DNA from: Undaria pinnatifida
Lineage: Eukaryota; Sar; Phaeophyceae; Laminariales; Alariaceae
DNA: 64,000 nt
Reading direction: 5' to 3'
Assembly: GCA_012845835.1 (NCBI GenBank)
Contig: JABAKD010000025.1
Location: 10,111,779-10,175,778, forward strand
Below the pieces are notes generated by a model. It was not told the DNA's origin, did no database searches, and worked only from the letters and a program-made list of their open reading frames with translations. Both the position numbers and the translations under genes were made by a program. Shown here piece by piece: positions 32,841 through 44,710 of the stretch. Each line of letters starts with the position of its first letter. Position 1 is the first letter of the stretch.

Positions 32841-33746
32841 TCTGCCACACTATAACTAGTATAAATTGTCTAGACGGCCGTCGGTTACACGCCTAGACTG
32901 CCGTCTCCTGGTATCTTTGATGACGAGTCGTGAAAAAGAATGACAGAAAAGGGCCCCTAGATATCATATCGGAACTAAGATACCATATCGGAACTATGAT
33001 ATCTTGAAATACAAGCATTGGATATCTGAATATCAAACTTCGCTTTCGATATCGAGCACTTGTTACCTTCCGATCCGAGGCGTGTAAGTTTTTACTTTAC
33101 CGGAATGTTTTATGCTGAGATTTGAGATTTGAGATTTTGGAGGTTTCATGCCGAATTTCGACGTATCCAATATCGAAATCGTGTCGTTTTTTTGTTTTTA
33201 ATCGGTATCAACGCTGCCCGATATCCGTTACTAGTACCTGATAGTTTTCGTTACTTGGCGAAAAAACGAGGTGCTGTCGTCTGGAACAATCGAGATATTC
33301 CTGTGATTGTTGATGTAATGCCCACATCTGACAGATCATGGTCAAGATAAATCTAGATCCTTTTTTGTTGCGGCAATGATATATATATGTTGTGAAAGAA
33401 GAGTCTAACTTTGGGTACGCGCCCGACCAACACACGAGCAAGGACACTGTCGTGCAGATCCCACTCAATCTTTATTATCTTTATCGCATAGATCATCTGA
33501 TACGCATCAAGGATTTACCTGCCCCGAATCGTCTAGACCATAACGAGGGGATCTGATCAGCGCGGTACATGACGATAGTGTCGGCTGTGAATTCTGTTGA
33601 AATGCCCGATGCTCAATGTTGGCAAGCTGCGTAATACAACATGCACGCGATCGCGCAGTTTACACAACGAACTCGCCAACCCCATTCCACCCCAACACCA
33701 AAATACCCCCCCCCCCCCCCCCCCCCCCCCGCCCCCCCCGCTGTAT

Positions 33747-34463
33747 GGGAGAAAAAAACAAGAAGGGCGAGCTGGACTAAGATGGGATAACGTTGTCGAG
33801 AAAATTTGGAAGGATTTACGGGGGGACCAAGAAGAGGTACTGTCTGTGGAGAAGTTTGGCGGGTACAAGACATAAGTAAAAGAAATAATAGAAGAGAGGG
33901 AAAGGCTAGCGCTAAGAAATGAGGTGAAAGAGGAGACGCACTTTAAGATATACGGGGGGTTGATGGAAGATATTAGAACGAAAACGTATCTGCACGGCCC
34001 AATGGACTACGCGAAAAAGCTGGAACTGTGATTTCGTGTAGGGGACCTGGACCTACCAAAAAGAAGGAAGAGATATACCAGTAGGCGGGAGGAGGAGGAC
34101 GTGGCTACAAGTATGTGCCCGTGTGGGACAACAATACAGTATAACTCACGTAGGAGAATGTAAAATATACACGCAGGAACGGGATGCGTTGGAGGAGATG
34201 AAGGAATTATACGGATGTGACATGGAATAATTTCGCAGACAAGAGATTAGGAGAAAATGATCGCTATCCTAGGAGATAGATGGTGGCCGCAGACGGCGAA
34301 ACAGAACGGGGATAGGACAAGCAGACCGTTTTTATGTAATGTATGGAAGAAGCGTAATGAGCGCCCAAATGTTCGAGGTGTCTCTATTCGGAGTAGGAAC
34401 GGTGCTCCGTCTCGAAAGGGATGCGTGGTCAAAGGTCAAATGATCAAGGCAAGCAACAAATGA
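33747..34463 (+). pseudogene. Decayed C-terminal part of a LINE-type retrotransposon ORF
   Basis: Following two or three frames in turn, the sequence reads a continuous domain: RWDNVVEKIWKDL, then a charged helix, then GPMDYAKKLEL, FRVGDLDLPKRRKRYTS, CPCGTT (34126-34143), ITHVGECKIYTQERDALEE and WKKRNERPNVRGVSIRSRNG up to a TGA at 34461-34463. The CxC...H(4)C layout followed by 'Y..ER..LEE' is the zinc-knuckle usual at the C-terminus of non-LTR reverse transcriptases (zf-RVT type). In-frame stops (for example after 33873) and frameshifts show it is dead. The polymerase domain is absent upstream, where a poly-C tract (33704-33740) marks the break. It is a 5'-truncated LINE insertion. Confidence 0.7.
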
Positions 34464-34715
34464 GTACCCCCCCCCTCCCAGTGTGCCTCCACTCCCATCC
34501 TCCACCCCCACCGCGCCTACCACCCCCACCCCGACCTCCCACCCCCCACTCACGCCCAAACGTGTCACTAGACGGCACTTTGATCCCATGACCGACGGCA
34601 ACTTTCTAATAGTCACCTTGACTGACGCCAGAGTACTAGGTTTTAGTGTAAAACGTTTGTTTTTTCACTCTTGACCGCTGGACATTTTCCCTTGACTGAC
34701 CGTTTCCTGACATCC
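34464..34715 (+). mobile_element. 3' untranslated region of the LINE remnant
   Basis: A C-rich stretch follows the stop codon, then GACGGCACTTTGATCCCATG, ACCGACGGCAACTTTCTAAT, TACTAGGTTTTAGT and TTGACCGCTGGACATTTTCC. The second half also occurs alone at 28968-29125. Confidence 0.6.
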
Positions 34716-35712
34716 TTTTGAAGTCCCCTGCCCCCACCCCACACGCCTCCCCTCCACACCACTACCAACCCAAAACCAACCGCCCGACATCACCTGGAGG
34801 ACCTAAAACGGACCACAGCAACCCCCCCCTCCCCTCTCCTCTTCCCGCTTGTCCCGTTGATCAAGCACGAGCCAGCAAATCACAGAGCCCCAAAACCACA
34901 ACTGCTGTGTTTTTTGTGTTGTTTTCTTGCTTGGCTGAAAGCGGGAGTACGCGAATTTGCAATGCTCGATGGAAATGGACTATTTATAGCATTGGAGATG
35001 TTGAGGCTTCGTATACGCTGTAAGCACGGAGACAAGCGCCGGGCGGGCGGGGCGGGGGATTGGGGGGAAGACACCTGTGTCCACGGCTTGTCCGAATAGC
35101 CAGCCTCCGACCAGTTGAACCCGAAGAGTAAAAGCGATAGTTATGCTTTTACGAAAACAAACATAACAAAAGTGTCTCCATGCCTTGCGTTGCGCTTTGC
35201 GCTTGCTCTATTTGTATTGTTGTCTCGAACAAACAAGCTGTGTGTTCTACCGCTCGCGTTTTGTTGCTGCTCAACTTGGCAAGCTGCGTGATAGGTCGGT
35301 CAGCTGTGCTCCTACAGACGCTGCTCGTGAAGGTTATAGATCTTCCACTTGACCCCCCTTCGTTCTAGCTATTACCGCAGGAGGAAACAGACCCATTTTT
35401 ATTTTACTGAGGCTATTTCAGACCGGACTGTTCCAGACCACGCTGTTCTATGCGCGGAACCTACTTTTTGAGCGAAAGCAACTGCCTTGTTGAGGGATTC
35501 GAGGGCCAATGGTCCTAGGACCGCGGGGATGTACGAAAGGAGTACACCCTCCCTCTTCCCCCCCCCCCGCCCAGAATCCCACCGGTGCCCCGTGCCGGAA
35601 TTGTAGGGATGCGATGGTCTGTGGTCCTGTGGACTACGGCCGTGCATTAGACGTTGTACACCCCCTGCCCCCCCCCCATCCCCCGCCGTTTGAAGGCGAA
35701 GATGTGGGCTCA

Positions 35713-35988
35713 TCCTACGGCAGAGGTACACTGGCTCTATTTTGCTTTCTGAGGGTGGTTGGTTGATAAACGACTCTACACCTGACGCGAAAGACCGATT
35801 TATGAGTAAGGTGAAGGGTGAGGGCGCAAAAACCCAACCAGATGAACAAACCCATGGCCTGCTGTAGGTACACAGAACAAAATCGTTTTTTGCAAAACGG
35901 TAAATGTAATATTCCGACGATTGCCGGTTGAGGATCCCCGTCACCCGGAGATTGTTTCGGCCGAAAAGTGCCGCCTCTAATGTTAGCA
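35713..35988 (+). repeat. Family A element, full copy
   Basis: TCCTACGGCAGAGGTACAC at the left and GCCGCCTCTAATGTTAGCA at the right; CCCATGGCCTGCTGTAGGTA and TCCGACGATTGCCGGTTGAG inside. Confidence 0.6.
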
Positions 35989-36047
35989 CGCGATTAGTGG
36001 GGTGGTAATTCTGGATAACGTAGCTCGTATTTGCATGCAACTGCCTG

Positions 36048-36141
36048 TACCCCTTTAACGCCTATACAGCTGGAAACCCGTTTTGGGGAAAATTACTTGG
36101 AAATATTGCAGGGAGGGATTTTGGGGCTCTGAAGGGGTTTG
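36048..36141 (+). repeat. Family E short inverted repeat, copy 3
   Basis: TACCCCTTTAACGCC, ACAGCTGGAAACCCG, TTACTTGGAAATATTGCAGG and CTGAAGGGGTTT; same order as 19938-20028. Confidence 0.6.
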
Positions 36142-36639
36142 GCTGTGAAACCATCCACCAAATTCGAGTCTATGAAAATGATCTACAACAGTCTAGAACA
36201 CCTTCGTATAATGCGAAAGCGTGATAACAACAGCAGGCTGATTTCTCCCGGGGGCACAAGCAAGTCGGAAGCCGTAGTTCTGAAGTTAGGGTAGGCTGCA
36301 CTGTTTCCGGAAAGAGGAATCCCAGCCTGCCTCAGTACTTGTGTTTATTTTTTTCAGGTTCCCTGTACGTACTGTAAATTGTTTTGCATGGAAGTGTGAA
36401 GACCGTCTTTAGCTAGTATTATTGCTGCGGTGACGGTCCCTATGTTTTCCTCTAGAGTGGCACGTATATGTTCTCTACGCGAGGTCATACCTCTATGATT
36501 TGATGATGCGTAGTACGTTCGACCGAGGGATGATAGAATTCACGTAAAACGCACCGTGGCGGCGTGTCACGCAGTATTCGAAGCTGAATGCGGACTACTC
36601 AGCCGGCATGATGCTGACGTAGTTGGAATATGACAGGAA

Positions 36640-37000
36640 TATTACTTGATGTGAAACATGCACACATGGAACAGATCACGATCTAGATATTGTAGGTAAT
36701 GTAGATCATGTATTAATAGATGATCAAGGTTCTATACCTGTCGAAGAAATATAAAGTACAAGAGCTGTGTAGAACGGATTCCACCAAAGAAACACGTGCC
36801 AGGTTATACAGATCATACGGTTCCCACGAGGCCACATGATCTATAGGCCATGCAGATCATCCACGCCAGGGATCCGTATGCCTTGAAAGGCACAGAGAAT
36901 CTATAATCAATTGGGATATGGTGTTTCCGACGTGTTACTGTAGTACTTCGTTGCGTTTGGTCGAGGATGGGTTTCCCAAAAATCGATCTCACATGTTTTT
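36640..37000 (+). repeat. Family D GATC-rich repeat, copy 2
   Basis: CACGATCTAGATATTGTAGG, AGATCATG, CACATGATCTATAGGCCATG, CAGATCATCCACGCCAGGG. Tracks 2750-3060 with the same spacing. Confidence 0.55.
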
Positions 37001-38194
37001 TTGTCCGAAGATTGCAAAGGTAGTTGCGCCGCATACCGACCGTCTTGGCTGCTGCAACCAGAACCTCGAGCTCTGACGTGAGTTATTAAGCGCACTTCTT
37101 GACGTAAGGAGAGCGAGCCGGCGCGAGAAAGGAGCGAGTCCCTTGCCGCTCTCTCCCCACGGCAACGACCAAGGTGTGCTTACGTACCGACGCATGTGTT
37201 GCGGTAGTACGAGTGAACCATTTTTTTTATAGGGCCTCCTTTCATTTGAGGAGCTCAGTTCTGTGCCTCGTCCACTGTCCGAGCATTTAGTTTGAGGGCA
37301 AATTCACGCTTTTGGCTCCGCACTCCGGTGATTATGGGGACAAGACGCTTGGAATTTGGGCGCGGGCTACTGCATGATAAAGGCATTTTACAAGGGAATG
37401 CCGCAGTCAGGACCAAATATGGCTAGTGTAAGCAGGGTTCATTGTGTGCAGTAGGTTTATGTGTGTATCGTAGTCCTGATGACTATGGTGCTCCGTGTTG
37501 GCACTGTTTGGCCGAAGCTGTTTTTCTGCATGGTGATGCTCCAGACCCTAATGTTCGTCGTGTTGCGATTTTCTTGTGTTTGCGAAACGTGGCTGATTTT
37601 TGGATGCCTGGGCCACACGGGTTGGGAAGAATACCAAAGCGAACCAAAAGTGGTCCGCGTATTTATGTATCATACCTGAAGCAATTCATGCATCCGCTAA
37701 TATCGTAAGCAGATGAAATCGGAAGTCAGCCGATGTACGTGCCAGGCCCACTGGTACATGCGTTTCAAGACTCGCATCTGATACCGGCTACACCGCATGC
37801 CACGCAGAGAAGAAAAAAAAACAAGGTACTATTTCGGCTTGCTCAGCGTCAGTTTTTGGCGGGAGGGGTAGAGCTCCTCCAGAGTGAGAAGTAGCTTCAT
37901 AACAAAGACAACAAAAGGTGGGTGCACCTTCTCCGTGGGTTACACACGTCGTTGCCTGCGATAATTGTGGGCGCTCTGAAGGCAAGAGATTTCGATGACC
38001 GGCGCATCGCATTGCCCATGAAGCTGTACCGAATGGGGGTCATACAACGATCGCTGCCGAAACTCAGGAGCGGAATTCCAACGGTACTGGGTGGGCTCCC
38101 CTGATGAGGCGCCCCGTCGACCAGGGAGAGTTTGGCCGGCACGTGTTTTTTATTTCTTTTTCTGTCGCAGCCCGCGGCTAATGCGTAGGTAGCG

Positions 38195-38401
38195 CCGTAT
38201 ACGGTAGGAGTCCCCCGATAAGGCGGTGTCCCTATACAAGGCGGTAACCCGCTACCCCGATATAAGGCGGTCAAAATCGCTTTCCACGACTGAGAAATAG
38301 TACACATAACCTGGAATGAATAAGGCGGCTTCCGCCAATAAGGCGGTCACATTGCGTTGGAGCACCACCGCTTTACTACTGACTGGGGGACCCCTGCTGT
38401 A
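38195..38401. repeat. Family F inverted-repeat element
   Basis: The left end TACGGTAGGAGTCCCCCGAT and the right end TGGGGGACCCCTGCTGTA are inverted copies with changes. Inside, ATAAGGCGG appears four times: ATATAAGGCGGTCAAAATCG, then AATGAATAAGGCGGCTTCCG. About 207 bp, no frame. Confidence 0.6.
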
Positions 38402-38554
38402 GTTGAACCCCTGCTATAGTTAAACTGGTAGGGTAGCCCGGAGGGGGGAAGGGGTGCCATCCCCGCCCGATCAGATGTGTGTGCCACGAAAACAGCGCTG
38501 ACAAGGGTTTGGCTTTCTCTTTTCTGGAAGCGCTCAGTAAGGCGGGGGCGTGCC

Positions 38555-38690
38555 AGAGCAGTACGACCGCCTTAAAGGTGGAAGCCGGCTCATTCAGTCC
38601 AGGTTATGACTGCAACTCCTGGGTCGCGCCAAGCGATTTTGACCGCCTTATATAGGGATACGGCTTTATTGGGGGATCCCTGCTCTATGA
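38555..38690 (-). repeat. Family F element, second copy in reverse
   Basis: The complement of the element just upstream: ACCGCCTTAAAGGTGGAAGC, TCCAGGTTATGACTGCAACT, GATTTTGACCGCCTTATAT and TTGGGGGATCCCTGCTCTA. With 38195-38401 it forms a large inverted pair around about 150 bp. Confidence 0.6.
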
Positions 38691-39219
38691 GTAGTGATCC
38701 ATGTTGAAGCTCATGCTGCACGTGGTCGGAGGGAAATTTGTATTTTGTAATAATCACTACTGCGAAGGGGTTACGATCGCGGACTTTCCGTCGTGCTGCT
38801 ACGGAGTAGGATCATTGCAAAGCAGCTTCTTGGTAGTTGACGAGATACGTTTTGCAGTCTTTTTGTCCGCCGACCGAGGTCCTCTCCTTTGTTGTTCCTG
38901 AGGAGTGTACTCGTTTCGAAACACGTGGCAGCCTCGTAGTTGACGCGTTTCTATATAATGTTGATATAATAAATGTCACGGCACCGCCTTCCAACTAGCT
39001 AGCGTGTGAGGGATTTTGCCGCCGTCGGCACATGCTTCATATATTTGACCGGACGGCCTCAATCAAAAGGATGCCATTACTATGTCGGATGAATAGATGT
39101 CCCTTACGCTGAGCTAGCATACGTTTCCCCTCTGAGAGCGGGTGAGCTTACTTGAAGAGTCAAAGAAGCGACTGCGCGGGTATCCTAGTAGTCTGTTAAG
39201 AACAGACTCCGTTCCTCGG

Positions 39220-39455
39220 GAAGCTGGGGCGGAGATCGATCCCTTTATCTAGTGCAAATATGACTCCGCACTACTCCCTGCACAGCAGTGCGAGTACGTA
39301 GTGCGGGTTTCCACATTAAGTGCCGGTAAGATCGCGTAGCACCGATGGGAATAACATATGGTGGTAGGGAACGGAGTAGTGCCGGTTGCCACAGTAGTGC
39401 GGCTGACCTTGGCTGGGACATACCGGCGCTACTCGGGGACCCCTCGGTCTATTTT
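39220..39455 (+). repeat. Family G element
   Basis: AGTGCCGGTAAGATCGCGTA, AGTAGTGCCGGTTGCCACAG, TGGGACATACCGGCGCTACT and GGGGACCCCTCGGTCTA. Relatives at 52030-52175 and 58680-58855 share the CCGGTT, GGAACATACC and closing GGACC blocks. Confidence 0.5.
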
Positions 39456-39959
39456 TTTTTTTTTTTCATCCTCCGGCGGATGGGAGATGTCTTTTCCAAG
39501 GAAAACGTGAGTGAGCTTTTGTGAGCAGTTGTGGTTGTATTGGGAGCCACGTTCTACAGATGTATTCGATGCGAGTCGACGAGGAAAGAAGAAGCTGGAG
39601 TCTTCACGCGATAACGTGAAGGCGCGTACCGTAGTGGGGAGGGGGGAGAAAGAAGAGCGTGCTTGGTGACCCCAGATATTAGTTATGTCTCGAGATGGAG
39701 GAGGAGAAAGGAAAAGTGCGAAGCTATTAATAACAGAGATGAGCAATAGCAAAAAAGAAGCAAAAATGACCCTGCACCAGTTCCGAGTGTTACTTAGTTT
39801 GCCTCCGAAAACGTGAGGAGTGCAGTTCTGAAGAGTTTTTTTCTCCTTCTTTTATTTATTTTCAATTTTTGCTTGTCCCGCACGTTTTCTTCGCACTTTT
39901 CCTTTTTTCTTTCTCAGTCCCCAGAAGTAACTCAGATCCAGTAGAAATATTTAAACAAT

Positions 39960-40500
39960 CAGTCCCCAATCACAACTGAATCCATGCGATTGATCACAAT
40001 CCTAGTACGGGTCATGCTTTCAATAAGAAAGCTTCTTTAGAACTGCTCACCTGATACTAGAACTGCAGTCACAAATTCAGGGGGGCAAACTACTCGGTCT
40101 TAGTGAGGGGTTACGTTAGCAGTGGCGAAACCGAACTGTCTCTTCAGAACTGCACACTCTGTACGAAAGAGTAGTCTAATACTTTTAACTGCTGCAGTAG
40201 TGCGGGGTCATGCTCGCGGTAGTATAACCTCTCCATAAAGCATTTGTTTAGAACTGCACTTGGGGTATGCTATTAATAGAACAAACCCCGTTACGTGTAA
40301 GGATGATTGCGGGGTCATGCTTGCAGCAGTAAAATCCCCTTAGAATTGCTTACAGACCCGCAAAATGACGTTGTGGGGGGCACCCCACCCATTAATACTG
40401 TCACTTAGTGAGGGGTCACGTTTTGCTGTAGCAGAAAACAATGAGTCAAACCCTTCCGGGGACTGAGAAATAATCCTTAGAAATGGTTTCCTAGGTCAGG
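39960..40500 (+). repeat. Degenerate tandem repeat, about 120-bp unit
   Basis: Each unit has a GCGGGGTCATGCTTGC-like block and a TTAGAACTGCnCAC-like block; units begin near 40008, 40103, 40198, 40310 and 40405. No reading frame crosses it. Confidence 0.5.
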
Positions 40501-40617
40501 TCGAATTTCAGTATTGCCAATCTAAAAACCCATACGATTGTGTGCACTAGAACGCAAACACTTTTCGCTTGTATATACCTGTTTTTTTTTTTTTTTTTTT
40601 AAATAGGGATTCTAAAA

Positions 40618-40810
40618 TTCATATCGTGCACTTTTTTGTATGGTGTTTGGTATGGCATGCTAATTTTCCGCGCACATAGCCGGGATGAACAAAGAAGCAT
40701 GACATGGTTGGTTAACCCATATCGTGCACGTAGTTTGTATGGTGTTTAGTACACCATACTTTTAATCTAAATGGCTGGGCTAAACAAACAAGCACGACAT
40801 GGCTGGTTTG
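40618..40810 (+). repeat. Two tandem copies of a ~107-bp unit
   Basis: CATATCGTGCACTTTTTTGT / CATATCGTGCACGTAGTTTG, then TATGGTGTTTGGTA / TATGGTGTTTAGTA and GCATGACATGGTTGGTT / GCACGACATGGCTGGTT. Confidence 0.65.
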
Positions 40811-40844
40811 ATTGTGCTTGTATTTATAATAAGCTAGAGCTTCA

Positions 40845-41763
40845 TTTTATTTCCGCCCCCCCCCCCCCCCCCGTCCCCCCCCCCCGCCCCCTCCTTCCCC
40901 ACCACCCGCACCATCGCCTAGACCTAGCACGTATGGTAAAGTTCCTCCCAGGTATACATCCATGCGGCCTAAACGGGTTTGATCCCCCCCCCCCACCCCA
41001 TCGGCCCCGCCTCCTCGTTTTGTTTTCTCCCGCCGCCCCACCTAAAGCCAAAATCTGCCAGGGTAATAAACACTACCAGACAGTTGATGCCACAGCATTA
41101 CCTTTCTAGCCATCCATGCCGTAGCTCCAATTCATACCCCTCCCCGCCCCCCCCCCCAACGCCCCCTCCTCCCCCACCACCCGCACCATAGCCTAGCACC
41201 ACACATATAGCAAGCTCCTAAAGTATATATATTTATGCGACCTAAAGTTGTTGGATATCCCCCTTTACCCCCCCCCCCCTTTCGAACACTCCGCCCTCTC
41301 CTCACCGGTTGTACGACTCACAGGATATACATGGTAATCTGATCCATTCCTTCCACAACCGTCAGATTTGTCCCCTTATAGGATTTATTGTTTCCGCGCA
41401 CAGATTAAGCCCCCCCCCCCCCCCGCGCTTTCCCTCTTGTTCAAACCCTGCCCCCCACGCCTTTAGAATCTTGGCCCTCCCCTCACCGGTCATACGACTT
41501 ACAGGATACACTTGATAAACTGGTGCATTTCCTTCCACAGCTGTCACATTTTGTCCCCCTTAAAAACGGGTTTATAGTTTCCGCGCATAGATTGATTAAC
41601 ATCACCCTGTTGATTCTGGTACAAGCTACACTGTAGCTCCAAGGGGAGTCGCCGACCTGTGTACACACACATTAATACGCGCGATCGGAGTATCACATAC
41701 AGCGTGCAAATATGAGTTTAGACGAAATCTTCGATCTCACAGCTGGAGTGTATTTTTATTTTC
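40845..41763 (-). mobile_element. Family C element, one arm plus G-rich core (reverse)
   Basis: Read on the minus strand, the outer arm 41500-41763 gives CTCCAGCTGTGAGATCGAAG, GATACTCCGATCGCGCG and CTGTGGAAGGAAATGCACCA. The core follows, with C-runs (G-runs on the minus strand) and two GCTAGGTCTAGGCGATGGTG-type blocks. The second arm is missing. Confidence 0.65.
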
Positions 41764-42642
41764 ATAGTAAGCTACCAGGTAGAAAATATACTTGATTAAC
41801 CATTGTGAGCCTTCGGAGGGAAAGATTGACGGCAAAAATAGACGATTACGGTATACTTCGGAGTATATCATTGTGAGTCTTCAGAGGCAAAATGTGACGG
41901 CGAAAATTGACGATTACGGCATCGGCCATCGTTGGTTGTTGGGCGATGATGAACGCATAACTTACTACAGCGGTACCTGGGGATGAAGTGTATGCGTGTA
42001 GTAGCTAACATTAGCACGATTTGCTGTTGGTGTTCACCCTCACAACATCCGTGAACGACCGGTGTATCACGCAGCTTGCAAACATGACTATCGGCCCCAA
42101 ATTTGTCGAAGTCACAGCTGTCGTGTTTGGAGGATTTTATTTTCAGAAATTTGGTTTTCGAACGGGGCGTAGCAGTGTCATCCCACTCGTACTACTGCGC
42201 GCTCGCGCTACAGAAAGACGGACGGAAAATCGACAGGGACACTGGATGTGCTGGTTTTCGGGCCATGGGAAGAACGGTTCAAGTGTAGCATCAGAACCGA
42301 TGCAAGGAACGCGCCGAAGAGAGGCACGACCAAATTAGTCAAAGCTTAAGAAAGTGATCGTCCCCCCCTGTCCGCGACGGGTGTCCCCGCTGATTCATCC
42401 GAGTCGGCACCTGGATGTGATGGATGCCGAGGGATGGACACAACGGCTGAATCAGAACAACACACATGGCGCACCCGAGACGTACATACGGGTAGGAGCA
42501 CCCAACTGATCTTGGTTGAAAACTGCCCTGCACATTTTATTGGATGGCGCACGTTTCTAAGATAGGCCGTCCCGTCCAAAGATGGGCCGCTTGCGTGTCT
42601 TGAGCCGAGCCCAACTATTTTTCCCGCTTGTTTTTTTGCTGC

Positions 42643-43400
42643 CGCCCGGGCCGGTGGGGGGAGTAACCTCGATAGTCTCATGTTGCTACGGGGCACCCTT
42701 CATAGCGCGGGGATGGGACCAGTTTTGTGCTGCAGTTATCACGACCTCGCCCTACAGAGTGCCAGCACACTAGCTGGGGGTCCCACTTTAATGCGGCTTT
42801 TGTCGTTTAGCAAGTCACCGCACTGCTTGCGGGATCTCGAATGTGTTTTGTTGTACCGACCCGCCCGGGCTGGTGGGGGCGGCAGCATCCTCGATCCCTC
42901 CCACATTATGATGGGAGTCCCGCGGTAGTGCACTATTTTTTAGTGCGAGGCCCCAGTTTAGTGCGGTGATGATAATCGCCTCAGTCACTAGCTCGTCCTA
43001 CAGGGTCCCGCACAAGCCCGCAGTTGTTCGGGGTCCCATTTTTTTTTTGATGCGGGCATATTTGTAAGTCATACGGAAAGGCACTGCATTTATGTGAGAT
43101 CACGATTGGATTTGTTTCTACTGCTCCGCCCGGGAGGGGGGAGGGTAGCCTTGATTTTCCTCGATTCCTCCCTCATGATGGAACGGGTCTCGCGTTAGAG
43201 GACGGTGCGTTGTTGTGCGCGGCCTCGGCTTAGTGCAGTGGGATCACTTGCGGCACCCTCGTCCAACAGGATGTCACACTATTAATGCTGTCCCGGGATA
43301 CTTCGGGGCACCGACTTTAGTCTAGGCATAAGTCATCCGGCTAGGCAACGCGCTTATGTGAGGTCATGACTGAAGTTGTTTTTACCGCCCCGCTGGGGCT
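42643..43400 (+). repeat. Tandem repeat, 220-260-bp unit, three full copies
   Basis: Units start with CCGCCCGGGCTGGTGGGGG-like sequence near 42643, 42861, 43126 and 43386. Each continues with TCGATnCCTCCC, an AGTGCGG block, CTCGTCCTACAGGGT, GGGGTCCCA and TTATGTGAGnTCA. AGTGCGG again links it to the family G repeats. Confidence 0.65.
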
Positions 43401-43539
43401 GATGGGGGGGAGCAATGTCGATCCCTCTCACACGGTAGTTGGTAAAGGTTCGTTCTTCTGATTTCGACTATGGACGTTTTTTTTTTCCCCCAGTAGATCG
43501 TAGTTTTTTCTCTTGCGAGATCCCAGCTGTACGCAAGAG

Positions 43540-43680
43540 CGACATGACCGCCTTGTTGGGGGAAGCCGCCTTGTTCTTTTCCTGGTTGTGAGTGCAATTC
43601 CCCAGTCGCGCGAATCGATATGATCGGCTTATTTCGGGACACCGCCTTATATAGGGATACCGCTTTATCGAGGGACCCTA
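43540..43680 (-). repeat. Family F element, third copy
   Basis: ACCGCCTTGTTGGGGGAAGC, GTGCAATTCCCCAGTCGCGC, CCGCCTTATATAGGGATACC and GAGGGACCCTATCG. Confidence 0.55.
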
Positions 43681-44170
43681 TCGTAAGGCGAACGCGTGCG
43701 TGCTCACGTCGTGGGAGTGTGATTCGGCTGGACTTGGCGGCTAATTATTGTTGGCATGTGCGTGTGTTATTCACGTTAACCTGTCTTTCCACCCATCTTC
43801 ATCCAGCCCAAGCAGTGTCCGTGCTGAAGTCTCCTAGACAGACGAGCTCTGTGGCCACAAACTACGAGACAGGTATACCTTGCAAATACAGCAAGGTGAT
43901 TTGGCCATGCGGTGCCAACCTCAATGAGCACGCGGGCGAAAACAAAAATATGCGAGCCAGCGCACCGGACTATTTGCGGTAAAACAAGCAAAAACATGAA
44001 CATTGATCGGGTGGCGGAGTAAAAGCGAACGAATTGACTAATATGTCGTCTTTAACCCTTTTAGAGCGACCAATAGCTGCGACAAGTGCGATGTTATCCG
44101 CCGCCTCCGTCAATATGCAATTACGGTCGCCCCGGCAATCTAGCCGGTCGCCCCGATAGTATACCCGGTC

Positions 44171-44243
44171 GCCCCGGTGGTCTAGTGATTAATCGCGAAC
44201 GCTACCAACGTTGGGGTCGGGCCCGGGTTAACCTCGAACACTA
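44171..44243 (+). other. tRNA-like sequence with pol III box A (possible SINE head)
   Basis: GCCCCGGTGGTCTAGTGATT closely resembles the 5' end and A box of Glu/Asp-type tRNAs. About 45 bases later GGGCCCGGGTTAACCTCG resembles a B box, but the invariant TTC is lost. No matching acceptor stem is seen, so this is not a working tRNA gene. It is preceded by two partial copies of its first 15 bases (44125, 44148) and followed by a tandem array. Confidence 0.3.
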
Positions 44244-44259
44244 CCAATGGTGGGAGTGA

Positions 44260-44710
44260 ACTATCTCCATTGGACGGGTCTGAGCCACGGGCAATTACCC
44301 TCTGGTCAAGCGAAGGCTAATGCTTTCGCGGCCAATAGAGGGCACAAGGCTATGCATGCGCACGATAGCAACACGGGTCAAAGCCTAACGTTTGGCACCG
44401 TTGAAGGGTCGTGATGAAAAATAGAGGGCGACAAGGGTATACCGATAGCAACAACGTGGGCCGAAGCCTAGGGTATGGTCACGTGCGAGGATCGTCGTGA
44501 CGAAACGGGGAGATAAGGAGTTACCCGTGACAACAACGTGGGTCTGAGTTTATTGTTTGCCCCGGTTTGAGGCAACCAGGTCGGCCAAAGCCTAAGGTCT
44601 GGTCCCGTTTGGGGGTCGTCGTAGTAAATGGGGACAAAGGAATGTCCGTGACAACAACGTGGGTTGAAGCCTAATTTTAGACCTGGTTTGAGGGTCGTGT
44701 TGCGATTTGC
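44260..44710 (+). repeat. Tandem repeat, about 110-bp unit, four copies
   Basis: GACAACAACGTGGGTTGAAG, CCTAAGGTCTGGTCCCG, TTTGGGGGTCGTCGTAGTAA and GGGGACAAAGGAATGTCCGT recur near 44370, 44447, 44540 and 44655. The first copies are more worn. Confidence 0.6.

Noticed and set aside
33597-33875. Pro-rich protein start joined to the LINE remnant
   Set aside because: The Pro run is a poly-C tract at the truncation point of the LINE, not coding sequence.
37442-37708. 88-codon frame with Cys and Trp
   Set aside because: Two overlapping frames are equally open, no splice signals and no motif; cannot be told from chance.
42021-42338. 105-codon frame
   Set aside because: Segments recur at 41830-41925 and 46020-46190 as dispersed repeats with changes that ignore the frame.
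44171-44243. Working tRNA gene
   Set aside because: The acceptor stem does not pair and the B box is damaged; kept only as a tRNA-like sequence.
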